A program made the translations under genes and the position numbers. 64,000 nucleotides of DNA from Gari tellinella (Eukaryota; Mollusca; Bivalvia; Cardiida; Psammobiidae). Below, in pieces: positions 31,761-45,600 of the stretch (position 1 is its first letter; each line of letters begins with the position of its first letter). A model generated the notes under the pieces. The model had not been told where the DNA came from and did no database searches. It saw only the letters and a program-made list of their open reading frames with translations. Location: positions 7,688,001-7,752,000 of the forward strand of contig OV277858.1 in assembly GCA_922989275.2 (NCBI GenBank), in the 5' to 3' direction.

Positions 31761-33660
31761 TCATGCACATGTAACGCTATTGATACGTTTTACCATTTAG
31801 AGGTTACAGTTAACAGATAGGGTCATGTCTAATTACGCATTTATAAACATCGACGATAATAAAACACCATAATGTAACAAATTGAAAATTACGCCAACGA
31901 GCTTTTGATATATTCTCTACATCAAAGTGTAAAGGAACATTTTTGGGTTAGTGTAGTTACAGGGTAATTTAAGAGGGGCCCTTAATTAATAGCAATTAGT
32001 ATCTAAGGGTAAAAGGTCGCAACTTGAAAAGTGTCAAAGGAGCTAGACAGAAAAGTTAGTCTACAGTATATGTAGCTATGTTATTATCACATTCAACAAA
32101 AAAGCTCCTTTACACTTTTTTTGAGAATAGTTCTTAGACGTAATGTTCCATTGGTTACATTATATTTGTTGACTGCGTCGGGGTTTATCTCTGTGTCATC
32201 CCCTTTTAATGGATAACATGTTTCCATTGCGTTGTACGTGCATATGTCACTACACCGATATAAAAGCTATTTTTTGCAATCAATTGTATGTCCGTCAAAT
32301 GTACAATGCATAACAAATAATTATTCATATTGTACATCAATGGTACAGTACATACACTATATAGTTATTATATCATATCGCGCGGCTCTGCTCGTGATTA
32401 ACACCATTATTTAATTTTGGTAACACACAGAAGTTTATTACACTGTAGGACCGAATAATATACATACGCGCTGTCAAAACAAAACAAATGGCGGAATCTG
32501 ACCTAGCTAGCAACGATCGAGTGCCAATAGACGGAAGGGGACTAAAACAATAAAATCAACGGTATGCCTATTCACTTTTCAGAATTTTCGGTGCAATTTA
32601 TACTGTACGGATCCTACGGCACAACTGGCCACGAGTATCTGCAGTTTACTGAGTCAAACCGAAACCATTAAGTCAGACGAAGCCTAAAGGGACGCAACGT
32701 TTGAACTGTTCCGCCTAAAGTTTTGTCATATCATACAAGTCATGATCGCTGTCCTGTTAGTATCACAATCTACACGGTTTTAAACTATTTATGCAGAAAG
32801 ATGACCTAGCAGCTATTCTGGTCCTAGCCATCCTTTAACGATTCAAAGCTGAATAACAACAATCCAGTAAAATCAAATAATGCAGTCGAGATCTCGTTTA
32901 TTATCTAAATCCATCACACCTAAAATAGATTTGGTTGTGCGACGACAGACAGGGCTTAGCACTACATGATGATGTCTATCTAAAGCCGTCCTTAACCGGG
33001 ATAGTTATGTCGGATTTTCGTGCTTTGTGGTTTTATTTCTCCCCTCTGTCGTACCCTGAACCCATCCATGTCTTACAGTTACTCGTGAATACAGACTAGT
33101 CGCTTGAGTACAATTTGACCGTTGCCATAGTGGGTTATTTTTAGTACGGGCTTGATTGTTTAATTCTTTCCCGTGTTACTAATAATCTTGTCATATAATT
33201 TTTGTTATATGTTTTACATGTATTTACTTACTGTGTTGGCGGTCTTTTTTAGTGTAAGGTTGTGGAACAGGGTTTATATGGTATGTACACTGTTCGTCTG
33301 TATTGGTGTATATAGGAAATAAGAGTGAGGTTGGGCGCCCCTAAACCCATGTTTAACCCCCCCAGTAGTTGTAAATGATTAATTTATAATCAATTATTGA
33401 TTGCTGCTGACCGTACCAAGTCGGGCTCCTATATTCACTTTGCTTTATGTTTGTCTTGCGTGTTATTTTCTATTTAGTGTGTAGATGAAGGAATGGTATT
33501 GCGCGCGCGCGTGTGTGTGTGTGTTTGTATTGGTATGACTGTGTGTGTGTTCTGCTTCAGAGGTGGGTGTATTGTTTGTGTTGTGTTTCCTTCTTGAGTC
33601 ATTCGTATTTATTTGGAAAGTTTCATAATATGAAATATGACATGGCCTTCAATAAGGTTT
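31740..33660 (+). repeat. Large repeat, copy 1 (matches 54680-56580 directly)
   Basis: Direct, high-identity match to 54680-56580: GCACATGTAACGCTA, TAACAGATA-GGTCATG, GGGGCCCTTAATTAAT, ATGTAGCTATGTTATTATC, GGTACAGTACATACA, and a GCGCGCGTGTGTGTG tract near 33502. It includes a small inverted-repeat element at 31925-32125 (AAGTGTAAAGGA / TCCTTTACACTT). The ATGGCGGA-start frame at 32488 is interrupted after 21 codons, whereas the 55434 copy runs 98 codons. Origin unknown. Confidence 0.88.
31922..32126. mobile_element. Small MITE with AAGTGTAAAGGA ends (copy in large repeat 1)
   Basis: Inverted ends AAAGTGTAAAGGAAC and GCTCCTTTACACTTT bracket about 205 bp containing GGGGCCCTTAATTAAT. The matching copy in the other large repeat lies at about 54857-55068. 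The terminal word GTGTAAAGGAAC also appears at the ends of the Tc1-like remnants, hinting that those supplied the transposase. Confidence 0.55.
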
Positions 33661-36560
33661 ACCCACGATCGTTTTTAAAATCTGGAAACTGAATTAAAAA
33701 CATATCTATAATATTTGTATATAGAGGCTACTCAGTCCAAATATAAATTACCCACTTTTGCATTCTAAATTATCAGCGTCACAATGTGACATATATACAC
33801 TCAGAGGATATTCTAACGGATCAGTCAGATTTAAAGGTGCTACTCCTAAAACTAGTTAATCTGGATGCCAAAAGATACATTTTCCATGAGATGAAGATGT
33901 TTTATAATAGGAAGAAAAGTTTTATTACAATTGATCACGAATTATGGAAAATATGAATGAAATTGTAACCTAACCCTAAAATGACAAGTCACAATATCAT
34001 GAATGACATTTGTCTGTTTGACTACCAGCTTTCATCGCGACATTGGTGCCGTATGTAGCACTAAAATTATATTTTTGTAAAAATACTAGCTAGGTATTGA
34101 TGGAATGTTATTCAACTGGCACGGAAATGAGAATACTGAGGCATTTCCTGGTCTGTTTTCTTATACCATGTAAAATACCAAAATTGCCACTAGCTGTCAG
34201 CAGTGACTTAGTGAAATTTACTGAATACTGGATGTACTTGAAGAATGCCACCCTAAACGGCTTCAGCGTCGTGCAATGTTAATGTATCAATAAAAAAGGT
34301 GAATGTTGAGCCGCCGAGTAAAAATTTTGTTTTTAAACGATTGGCGTTGATGCCGTTAACGCATTTACGTTACGTTATTTTGACAAATTCTACGGTCCAG
34401 ATATGCGTAAAAAGTCATCGTAGACGCGTGAAACATACAACCGAGTGCGTGATGACCAAAAAGAAAGATTTCATTAACTTGAGTTTTCATTTGTAAGCGC
34501 TAATGACGTTAGTTTCTTCAAATCCGGTCGAACAAATTTTCCTCAAAACAAGCAGATATTGGCGAACAACATGTTGAAATGCATTGCAGTTGGTGAAATA
34601 AGATACTGATGTTTAATATTTAGCTATGTAAATGAGTTTAGTGCACGCAGGACGTAAAACGTCAATGACGTTAACGTGGCATTTCTCAGTCGTTCTGAAT
34701 ACAACATTTTGAGTGCTCTTGTGATAAGTACAATCGGCATTCTCGACATGTTAAATGTTTTTCTGTTAGGACGATTGATAACCAACAAAAACTTAAAAGC
34801 CGTGTTTACCAATGTCCCCATACACGTTTCGCACGTGCGAAACGCCTTATTTGTCAAACTTTGAGGTGTTACGTAACGTAGAGATTGGTTCAAAATTCAA
34901 TAATTTGATCAAATGCACATTTAACTTAGTATTTGAAATAAAACTGATTACGTCAGTGTGTCATTTACTTTTTCGAAAAAAAATGAGTTTAAAAAGTGAT
35001 CGGTTAGAAGATCCTCTGAGTGTACATACTGTATTTGATTTTTGTTTTATAGAAGGTGGCAGACGAGATGACATCATTTTGGCTAAATAACTGAAGAATA
35101 ATCATAGAAGAAAAACAATGGTGCTCATATTCAGCAGCTAGAACTTTTTCTTAAAGGAAATAAAATCACATTAGAGTGTCATTCATCGCAACACGGAGTT
35201 TACACTCCGTGATCGCAATATTTACGGCGTTATCAAGACTAGAAAGTCTTATAATATAAATTACCTTTCTTTGATTTGAAATAAGAATGAACTTTAAGTG
35301 TTTCAATTTCAGTACGTCATGGCTGTCATTTCTCCGGGTTTTTACGAAATCTTTGGATTTTTCTTAATCTCTCCGGACGTACGGATTTTCCGAAAAATCC
35401 GGATTTCTGCTCGTAAAGATTTTCCTCAGTCCATTGAGGGACCACCAGCACATTGTTCTGGAGGTGTCAATGTAGCTGTAAAGCACGTGCAACACACTCT
35501 CAGTTTACCTGATGAGGTCCAGATTATACCCATGCTCTAGTGATTTTCAATGGTTATTTCTAACCAAACTATCAAATTTAAAGGTCCGGTCTCACATAAG
35601 ACAATTTATTGGTTCAATATGCACACAACCCATGCTTTTTGCAAGGACATTGAGAGCAACTAATCTGGCAAGGCGTAATGACCAAAAGGTCGTCAGGAGA
35701 TGTCTTTAAATTTGATTTTTCTGTGTTTTTTAACTTCAAAAACATTGATATGCGTATCAATCATCTCAGATCCAGTTCGAGGCGTCTGATCAGGATCTGA
35801 ACTGTTTTGCATAACCATGTTAGTATTATAGAGACTGGCAGCGAAAGGGTAAAGGTACGATTCCTAAACCTCCCTTGAAAATTTGGAAATCTAAGGAATT
35901 TTTTTTTTATCAATTTATGGTAGTCCTGTTACATGTGTCTTTTAATCTGAATGTTTTTACCAGAATACATTGGTGAACATATGAGCCTTTACAATCACAA
36001 AAACAACTGGAGTTGATATTACTTTAAAAAATATAGAGATTTTCATTCTTTATGCTAAGCAGCGAATTATAGAGTTTTCTCAGTATATTATACTGGTATA
36101 ATCTACAGTGAATTATAACTTTTAGGAACTATTGTTTGCCCAAACTATTTTTTTTTCTATTGCCTCCTTTTAATTTGAATAATTATGCCATACACTATTA
36201 TTTCCCTTGTAAAGGGTCTTCTGCTTCAAATTGTTATTCAATAAGTTGCGATTTGCTCTTTTGAATGTTACTCATTAAAACAAAAGCATAGCAAAATGGA
36301 TATTAATGAAATACATATACTTTTCAAGGTTATGTGAGATGTTGGAAATGAAAAGAAAAGTTTGCCAAATTGGGTACTTTTCCAAAACAGTTCAATCATA
36401 TTTTTTCGATAAAAAAGACCGTGTCCAAGATACACGAATGCTCCCCATGACATAGGGATGGGAATCCAGACTATCTTTGTGGAGAGTGCCATAAAATGTG
36501 CAATTTTGATGAATTCAATGGCCATAACATCAAAGGCCTTAGTGTGAATTGGTGACACTG
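33661..36560. other. No gene or element recognised
   Basis: Several short frames on both strands (for example 34097-34282, 34812-35090 and 35298-35540) lack family resemblance. Small perfect palindromes occur: GTTTCGCACGTGCGAAAC at 34827-34844, and ACGGAGTTTACACTCCGT at 35194-35211. Near 35770, CAGATCCAGTTCGAGGCG and CGTCTGATCAGGATCTG form a hairpin like the MITE core hairpins elsewhere. Confidence 0.4.
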
Positions 36561-36569
36561 GTTATCTTA

Positions 36570-38220
36570 CTTGGTCTCAGTTTTTTGTCAACAAACAGTT
36601 TCATAAGTTTGGTTGAGATCAGATAAAAAGCAATGTGTTTGTGAAGCACAAATGTCCCCAGCCAGCATCATGCAATGCAAAAGTTATAGTGAAGATAAGG
36701 TTTTTTGGTTAAAGCTTAATTAAATTGGTCAAAAGTTAAGGGTCAAGATCACACAGTCAATAAATAAATACGAAAGAAGACTCAAGCAGGTAACGCAACA
36801 CAAACAATACACCCACCTCTAAAGCAGAACACACACACAGCCACACCATAACAAACACACACACAATCACACACACACACGCAATCCCGCACACGAAACA
36901 GAAAACAATACGCAAGACAACCATAAAGCAAAGTGAACATAGGAGCCCGCCTTGGTACGGTCAGCAGCAATCAATAATTAATTATAAATTAACCATTAAC
37001 AACCACTGGGGGGTTAAACCTGGGTTTAGGGGCGCCCAACCTCACACATATCTCCTATATTCACCTATAAAGACGAACAGTGTACATAAAATATAAACCC
37101 TATTCCACAACCTTACAATCAAAAAGACCGCCAGCACAGTAAGTAAATACATTTAAAACATCTAACAAAATTATATGACAAGATTATTAGTAACACGGGA
37201 AAGATTAAACATTCAAGCCCGTGCTAAAAATAACCCACTATGGCAACGGTCAAATTGTACTCAAGCGACTAGTCTGTAGTCACGAGTAACTGTAAGACAT
37301 GGAAGGGTTCAGGGTACGACAGAGAGGGAGAGAAAAGACAAAGCACGAAAATCCGACACAACTCTCCCGGTTAAGGACGGCTTTAGAGATACATCATCAT
37401 GTAGTGCTAAGCCCTGTCTGTCGTCGCACAACCAAAGAGGAAAGCATAGTTATCAATTGTAGATTGATCGATAACCAAACGTGAAGTGCGCAGCAATATA
37501 GTTGGATCATAATCTTTTTTGAGGAAAAATCTAATACGTTTCACAAATAGGTTAAACACATTGGTGTAGTTGGAAAGGTCTTGACACAATAAATATATAT
37601 ACAAAATATGAAAGGCCTAGGCTACTGGTTCAAATGTTATAGACATTCAAATATGTTTACAAAAATAAGTAAAAGGTCGAGGTCACAAGGTCAAAGAGAG
37701 TTGTATGGTTAGAAAGGTCTTGACACAGGGAAGAAAATTGCCAAGTTTAAGAGGCCTAGTTGCAATACTGAAGAGTTATAGCAAAGGTTAAGGTTTTTGG
37801 TCAAAATTTGATTAAATAGGTCAAAGGTCTATGTCAATGTCACATGGCAAAATATGGTTGTATCAACTTGTATCCTTGGAAAGGTCTCGATTTAAGAAAT
37901 ATACATACGAAAAATTGAAATGTTATAGACATTTCAAGATTTACAAAAGTAGGTCAAGGTCACAAGGTCTAAAAGGTTTGTATGGTTGGAAAGGTCTTGC
38001 CACTTGGAATACATATGCTAAGTAAAAAAGGCACATGTGCATTAATGCAATAGATACAGCTAAGGTTAAGGTTTTTGGCACAGACAGACGGACGGACAAA
38101 CAAACAAACAGACAGGACAAAACTATATTATAGTTTTTGTCATGTCTGTTTGTTTGTTTGTTTGTCCGTTAGTATATGCCCCCGAATCATAGATTATTGG
38201 GGTATAAAAAGTATCAAATG
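36570..38220. repeat. AAGGTCAAGGTCA-type interspersed repeat, interrupted
   Basis: Segments 36570-36775 and 37560-38210 share GGTTGGAAAGGTCTTG, GGTCAAGGTCACAAGGTC and GTTATAG-AAGGTTAAGGTTTTTGG motifs. The block ends with GACAGACGGACGGAC and a CAAACAAACAAACAG tract, then GAATCATAGATTATTGGGG. The inverted repeat copy at 36780-37480 lies inside it, so that copy apparently inserted here. Confidence 0.6.
36780..37480 (-). repeat. Inverted partial copy of the large repeat
   Basis: The reverse complement matches the right half of the large repeats (about 32930-33600 and 55880-56540): AGCCCTGTCTGTCGTCGCAC, GGCAACGGTCAAATTGTAC and an ACACACACAC tract. The frame at 36782-36970 comes from the CA tract and is not a gene. 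Confidence 0.85.
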
Positions 38221-41200
38221 GTCATTGCCAAGATATCTGCTTAATATATACTTTTATCTTTCTCTATGATGTGATGAAGAATCTGATATCATAGCATGCA
38301 TTGTCAGATCTGTCTAGTATAGTTTACAGACAGTTTACTGACAATACTATTTTGAGAATGTTCATACTATGATAACAAAATAATGTCTTGACAGCAGCTT
38401 TAAGTGTCCTTTGTTTCAATTTTATTTTACTTTATCCTCCTTGATCTACTTGTTTCATTATTATTTGTTAAACTGATGTCATCAGTTTTATCCATTTTTT
38501 GTCATTCATCCAATTATTTTGTCCTCTGTAGGTGTTGTTGAATTCATTTCGCTTTGGGTGGAATCATCCAAGCAAAGACACACAGCAAAGAACTCGTCAT
38601 AGTGATATTTACATAATGAGTTACTAAATGCATGCTTCTGAGAGGATAGGCTATATCTCTTGTCCAATTACACAAAAAACCTCAGATTGATGTGTTTAAT
38701 ATAGGTCTTTACATAGTCGCAGTGCTCCTGATTTGAAGTTGTGTTGACTGTAGAGTAAGTCAGTGCTGTTATCAATTTCAAATTCAGGCATTTTATATAG
38801 ATTGGTGCATAAACTGACAGATTAGGACATCCCGGCTAACTAGATAATACAGACATTTGTATTTAATCAACAATTCAATACATTGCCATACACAATCACC
38901 AAAGTCAGTGAATTGCATATATTTTGTCTGGAGCTTTAAATTCAAATTCCCTACCTCTGTCTACTGCAACAAAACAGAGCAGCAGTATATGCTAATCTTT
39001 TAACTTGTTCACACTCCAATCATTCCAACATATGTCCTTGCTAACACTAGGTCGCTTTAGAAGAAGTGCAAGCAGACTCTCAGAAAGTGTTGAAAATTGT
39101 AACTTAGGTATTGCCAAGTTGTCACATTATACTGAAATAAACTGAATTGTCAACTTTTTAATTTTCCAAGTCACATTATACTGATGATTTTTTTACACCT
39201 TTTTCAGGGTTTGTTATAAGTTTGTCCTGAAATACACTTTCTTGTTAATGGATTCTGAGGTCTAAACACTGGTGGTACCAAAGTATAATCAATATATATA
39301 AACTGCTTTCAGCTTCCATTTGCTAGGATATTGGAAATATTGCACATTAAATAATATTTCTGCATAAAATGTAATTATTTTCTCCTGTGGGTAAATGAAG
39401 TAAATGTGTAAATAGGCATATGGGTGGAGTAAAAGTGTTAAAGCACAACCTTTATCAAAATACTTCGATAAACATATCTGTTGGTCATCTGCTTTACCTT
39501 TGTCCTGTACTAAGCTATAACCTGTATCAAAAATTGCAACTAATACACTTTTGAGTGGCCGGTTAACACAATATTGGCTGTTTATTGTTTAATGCAGAAT
39601 TTTCAGAATGTTCAAGGCTTGTCATTGTTTTGTTCTTGTATAATAATTATGTCCTCATAAAAGGGTTTCATAATCAAGTGATTTTCATTATCGACCAAGG
39701 GATATATTCGGACAGACCACTTTGATTAATCATTGATTATACAATGGAAATGAGAAATTTAAATTTTTAGTATAAATTTAGTAATTAAAATCTTAAATAT
39801 CCGATAATATTTTTTTTATTTTAATTGCACATCTGAAGATTAATACAAACATCGCTATTTTACTTAGAATAGAAGGAAATACATCATTTAAATGAATTAA
39901 TTATTTGATTTTATTATCGATTCTCTAAACACAATTTAATGATCACTTTCGATAAATAATCGGAAATAATCGATCACCGTTTAAATACTGTCAAACAAGC
40001 ATTTTTTTTTGGGGGGGGGGGGAAGACCTGTTTCCAATTGAAAACAAGGGCTTTTTTCCCAAAATGAGCATTTCACAGCACATTTTTTTCTTAAAATGAG
40101 CATTTTACAACTCAATTTTTTTCCTAAAATTAAGTATTTTACGCTGTTTTAGGTCATATTTTTCCCAGTTGGAGGGGTACCAACTCATTCCTAAAGTGGT
40201 GAAAAAAACCCACTGAAAACTACCTCATAATATACAGTTTCTTGCTGTGGAAATAAATCAACTTCTCCAATGAAACGATTTATGCGCCATCTGCTTTACT
40301 TTTGTCCTGTATTAAGCAATAACATGTATCAAACCCTGCTATTTGTACATTTTCAAGTGGCCGCTTCAGGTGGTTCGCGGGTGACGGGGTCAGCTTATAC
40401 CGTATCAGAATTCTTTGAAACCTTGATTAAATTGAAATATACCAGGAGACTGACAAATCGTTAAAAATCAAATTGCCGTTTTTTTTCTAACAGGACCATT
40501 TGTCGAGAAAAGCTCTTTTTTAATGAACAGGATTATTTTCTTTATAAAGTGATATAACTCAATAATTTCTGTATATTCAAGTAAACTGTACAGAGAGTCA
40601 GAAACTATAAGATATTGTGCAAACAAAAATAGTTCATGACATATTTTCTGGAAATATCAATATTTCAAAGAAGTCAAATTCAGAAAAAGTCACTAAATCT
40701 CAAATTACAAAAAAAATCTAGCTGTTTAACATACACTAATTTTACTCTTATTAGATAGATATAACTAAATTCTACTAGTCACAACAATTTAAAGAAAATC
40801 TACAGTGGAATTTACATTTTATACATGATTCCAAGAAATTCTGACAAAATGTTACACAGAACGAGTTACCTCCCTTGAGTTCAACTTTAAAATGTCGTCA
40901 GCTCTAAAAACAATTAAATAAAACCAGAAGTCAAACCTGTACTAAGGGACCATTAAATACGGTAACCTGTAGATCTTTAAAAACATGGGGCTGCTTAATA
41001 CATAACAAAAGTAATGCATAAAAACCAGCTTCATTTCCTTCTTTGGGCGGTATCCGTAAAAGAACCCGTTCAAATTGTAACAGGACCCGTTCCCAATTCA
41101 AGAAGGGACCTGGTAATATGGTAGAAATAGTATTTTCAGTGAAAAAAGAGAATTTCTGTTACTAGTGTTAGCATTGCCTGTTGATATGAACTGCATAATT

Positions 41201-41430
41201 GATACTTGATAGGTTGCATCAATATAGGCCTACACATTTTATAAAATAAACTTCCCAATTTCTTTTTGGTCATCATTTCATGACTTGTTTTCCCCAATTT
41301 GAAGTCTACGCAACACGAAGAATTCCCAATCTGAGGGGTACCAGATACGGGTACGTGTACGTGTGGCCACAAGTTCCCGTTCACGAGTAAAAAATTTGTA
41401 AAGAGGATTTCGATTTCTTTACGTGAACAT
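38220..41430. other. No gene seen; one repeated segment
   Basis: 39480-39560 and 40282-40370 are diverged copies of one segment (CATCTGCTTTAC-TTTGTCC, AAGC-ATAAC-TGTATCAAA, AAGTGGCCG). A G-run lies at 40010-40022. ATCGATAATAATCGAT-like motifs near 39915-39975 may be hAT subterminal remnants. The frame at 41136-41462 is unsupported. Confidence 0.4.
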
Positions 41431-41433
41431 GTA

Positions 41434-41683
41434 CGTGTGGAGTAAACGTGATTATTTCCCAATAAAAGCGTTTTGAACGCTAACCTATTATTTCAATTGC
41501 AAACAGTTTAGAGCCATATCAGACGACGGGTAACCCGGCCTCTGATCAGGCCCCAAACTGTTTACCACTCAGGCTAAAATGAGTTGTCAAAATTGTCAAA
41601 AAATTGTCATTTTATCAATTATAATGCAATGCGTTTGCGTTTTGTTTGCGTTTAAACGCGAAAGAATAACGTTTTCTCCACTG
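41434..41683. mobile_element. CAGTGGAGAAAACG MITE, copy 1 (eroded left end)
   Basis: The right end reads GAAAGAATAACGTTTTCTCC then ACTG followed by TA. The left end is diverged (GTGGAGTAAACGTGATTATT). The core holds the hairpin ATCAGACGACGGGTAACCC / GGCCTCTGATC between AAACAGTTT and AAACTGTTT segments. TA flanks suggest the Tc1-mariner/pogo group. No transposase is present. Confidence 0.75.
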
Positions 41684-41702
41684 TACATATTACATGTTTG
41701 TA

Positions 41703-41920
41703 CAGTGGAGAAAACGTTATTCTTTCCCAATAAACGAGTTTACGCTAAAACTATTATTTGCAGTACAAACCCGGCGTCTGATCAGGCTCCAAACTGTTTG
41801 CCACCAAGATAAGGATTACTTATCAAAATTGTCAAAAAGTTGTACTTTTCAGCGTGTTATAGTGTTTTGCATTTGCGTTTCGTTTCGTTTAAACGGGAAA
41901 GAATAACGTATTATCCACTG
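41703..41920. mobile_element. CAGTGGAGAAAACG MITE, copy 2
   Basis: Starts CAGTGGAGAAAACGTTATTC after TA and ends GAATAACGTATTATCCACTG. It lies head-to-tail with copy 1, separated by 19 bp. It includes the partial core CCCGGCGTCTGATCAGGC and AAACTGTTTGCC. Confidence 0.85.
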
Positions 41921-42678
41921 TTGAACCTATAACATGTAATAAAAGTTTGCAAACACATGGAGTAAAACATTCTTCTTCTTCAAACTTTTTTTTCCCTACT
42001 CTTTTCCGCAACGTTTTCTTTTCTCACTTTACATAAATTATTCCTTGCTATACATAAATAGACATACAATATACTTGTTAAGAAACTAATATATGCTGTA
42101 TTATGGTAATATTTCATTGTGTGTCTTATATTTGTCTGTATATGTATATTGAGAAATAAAACATTACATAATAAAAATAATTCGGGTATGCTGAGTCGGA
42201 TTATCCCGGTTCCCAAGCGAAATTTCTGCTAACTGTACACTCTACTTTTACCATTTTTTCACCATCCCTTGTACTTTACTGTCGAAATTGACAGATAAGG
42301 TGTCTATATATGTTTCCATGGTCATAGGATATAATTCAGCCATTTCTGATTAATTCCGAGAGTTACAGTATTCATGAATATGCAAATTAGCGCCTAAATT
42401 GTGACAATACGTTAAAGATTCATATTATATACAAATGTAGTAGTATAACTAGTCAAGGAAATGTATTAGTAGAAATGAGGTGTCTGTATACTGTGTTGTG
42501 AATTACATGTATATTAGTTTAGAATATTTGTATAGATAAGACAGTTTAATTGTATAGCTGTCAGAAAACATACCAGAATTGTTGGCTTGTCTTGTCTATA
42601 TACTGCATTATTAGAGTTGCCTTAGTGTAGCTCGGACGTGATTTTCTCTTGAGAAGGTATCATTAAATCATCGAACTT
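41921..42678. other. No gene seen upstream of the pseudogene
   Basis: A+T-rich sequence. The minus frame at 41980-42216 is unsupported. No promoter motif could be tied to the pseudogene start at 42679. Confidence 0.35.
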
Positions 42679-45600
42679 ATGATGGATCCAGTAGTCACTT
42701 TAAAGAGACCGTCTTCTATAAATTATAGTGTAAGTATATTCTGTCAGACCCGTACACTCAAAGCTAGTCTTAATACAGCAAGTGAGCATGGACTTGCAAC
42801 AGTAAAGGATGCTGCTAGAACCAGAAGAAATTTTAGGGACTCTAAAAATATTGATGTGATCGACCGCTTTGAAAATGTTTTCAATTCGGATGAAGATAAG
42901 GTTCTTGTTTGGCACAAAATATGCTATGTCCATTTTACAGATAAATGTAAGATTCAATGCATGAAAAGGGTTCCACCAACATATTCCATGGAGTCAGAAG
43001 CAAGTTGTAACAATACAACAGCCAGACGTTCTTTGCGAACCCGCGAACAACAAGCAAACTGGAATCTATGTATTTTTTGTCAGACTACTGTTTTAAAAAT
43101 ACGCTTGATATCAGTCATGGCAAAACAAATGAGTCATCAAATAATTGCAGTGTCTTCTATTGATTATACAAGTGGCATTCGATTGGCTGGTGTGATTGGT
43201 CTGATCGCGGCAGATGCCAAATATCATTTGACGTGCCATAGGGCATTCACCAGATCGACCACCAAAATGAAGCAGAGCTCGAACTATGCAGACATTGCAA
43301 TGTTATCGCTCTGTCAAGAATTACATAAGTCTGCTGACAAAGAACATGTTATCCTGCTTCATGATGTCTGGAAACGGTATTAGGAGCTTGATTAACCCAT
43401 CTTACTACAGTAGAAGGTCAACTTTTAGGAGACACTTTCACTTTCTTCAGACCTTTGAATAGGAGCAATCCTGAGAGACAAACTATGTTGATTCCCACAA
43501 AATATCAACCCATCAACGATACTGAGGAAACTCTCCCTCAATTTCAGCCTCAGGATGATAGTTACCTTTCCCTTGTATATGTAGCCCTGACAATTCGCGG
43601 AGACATACTGGAAGCTGCGGGCCACAAATGATTCTCTGTAGGTCAAGACGATGCAATTCCATACATTCAATATAGTTTAAACATGCTTCTGAGATTAATC
43701 TTTGGTGGACAAGAGGTACTAGATGACTGCAGTCCTGACAGCGAGGAAGACGTTGTCCAAAACAGGGTTCTGAGTATTGCACAGGATAGTGTTTACTGTA
43801 TCAGTGGCGGCAAGAAATGGACTCCTAAGCATATTGGTCTTGCCAATACTCTACATTAAGCCAGACGATCTAAAGACATAGTGGAATTATACAATAAAGA
43901 CGGTCACTGTTTAAGCTATAAACAGGTGTTGCAAGTAGACACTTCATTAGCTTAGAGCACCCTGACATCAATGGATCAAGCAAATGGTGCCATTTACCCA
44001 CCTAACATGGTAGCTAATAAATTTATTCACTACACTACTGACAACATTGACATACTTGACGACACACTTGATGGAAAAAAACTTTTTTCATGCAACCCAA
44101 ATGGCCACCTGGCAAAGGGGACAACATGCTGATGCTGAACTTCAGATGCTGGAACCGTCTACTATGCATACGCTTGTGGTGCCAGAAATACTGGATACAT
44201 TATTTTCGGTCCATGTAAATCCCTCCACATACGAACCTGTTTTCATGGAGCCTGTTGACCGTGACTGATTCACAAATCCGAAAGTATAAAGCGAGTGTGA
44301 AAAATACTCAGGCTACATATATGGTTTTTTTCTTGATGTCAAAATGCTGACACAATGCCTTCTTCGACAGTATTCAATCCATCCATATCATCCACGGAAC
44401 CAGAGCAGACAGCTGTAGGATATTTGCCTATAATGATTGCTCTGGCTCATGGGTTAGACACACTCAATACCGTTTAACTTGTTATCTAAGGAAAGTCATA
44501 CAACAAGGCCATGAGATCTCATAAACTCATCTTGCAGTCTCTATGGAAAAGCTGTTGTTGCCACCATTGCTCTTATTTGCTACTGAAGCGGACAAAGAAT
44601 GTCATGATACAATTATAGCGAGGCTTCTGATGACAACCCTAAACTGATAGTGTACCTTAATCAAGAACAGTTTCACGATCTTCTGAATGGATTCATTGCT
44701 AACAAATCAGATGATGTGAAATTCACCTTCTAGTAGACGTACATGAACATGACTTCAGTATTGCTGCAATTCACCCATGCTCAGGGAGATGGTATCTGGG
44801 ACCTTCATAAACAATCCTTCAGTCAGATGTTGCCATACTTTATGCAGTTGGTCATCTGAACTATGCAAGGTGGGGTCAAGTGTACCAGGCTAAAATGAAC
44901 CAACTTCCAGATCCTGTGTTATCAGAGTTTCGACGGGGCAACTTTGTTTGTTAAACATTCCGTCCAAAAGTTGAACCATGTAGACCATGACCAAGCTATG
45001 GAATTGATAAATGGTACTGGAAAGAAAGGTGGAGGCCTCATTGGTATCACGAAGATAACATCAGCACTTTGTAGATGGACGCTGTCATATAATTTATTTG
45101 AGGTTACACATTGCAGCTCAAACCCATGCTATGTACAACAACTCCCCTGATAGCAGATATGTTCACAATGAAGCAAACACATCGCGACAAAAGCGGGACA
45201 ACGATCAAGAAATGGCATTGGTCTCGACTTTCCAGAGAATCAAAGCATTTGCACCTGCTTCACAAACTTCATTGCAAAATTTGGCCACAAAAGATCTAGC
45301 AACACAGGGAATCCAAACCTCGTTAATTTGTGCAAAACAATTCGGGTAGGATAAGCTGAACAAATTTGTTGATTAGAGGATGGTTTTATTGGAACAAGGT
45401 GAAAAGCCAGCTGTCCCAATTCATGCACCTCTACACAAAAGCAATGCCAAAATGTTTGCACGGCTATATGAAGTGGTCAAAGATACTAAAGACTAGCAAG
45501 GACAAACGAATCATCATGAAAGCAGACAGAAATATACTCCGACGCCTTGTTACAGCTTACGCAGAGGGTCGTCCATTAGAGCGGCCAGCTATTCTAAAGC

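Noticed and set aside
35508..35530. CTGATGAGG as a third hammerhead core
   Set aside because: No GAAA follows at a suitable distance and no stem I pairing is present.
36782..36970. Cys/Val-rich 62-codon frame
   Set aside because: It is the translation of a CA/GT tract in the inverted repeat copy.
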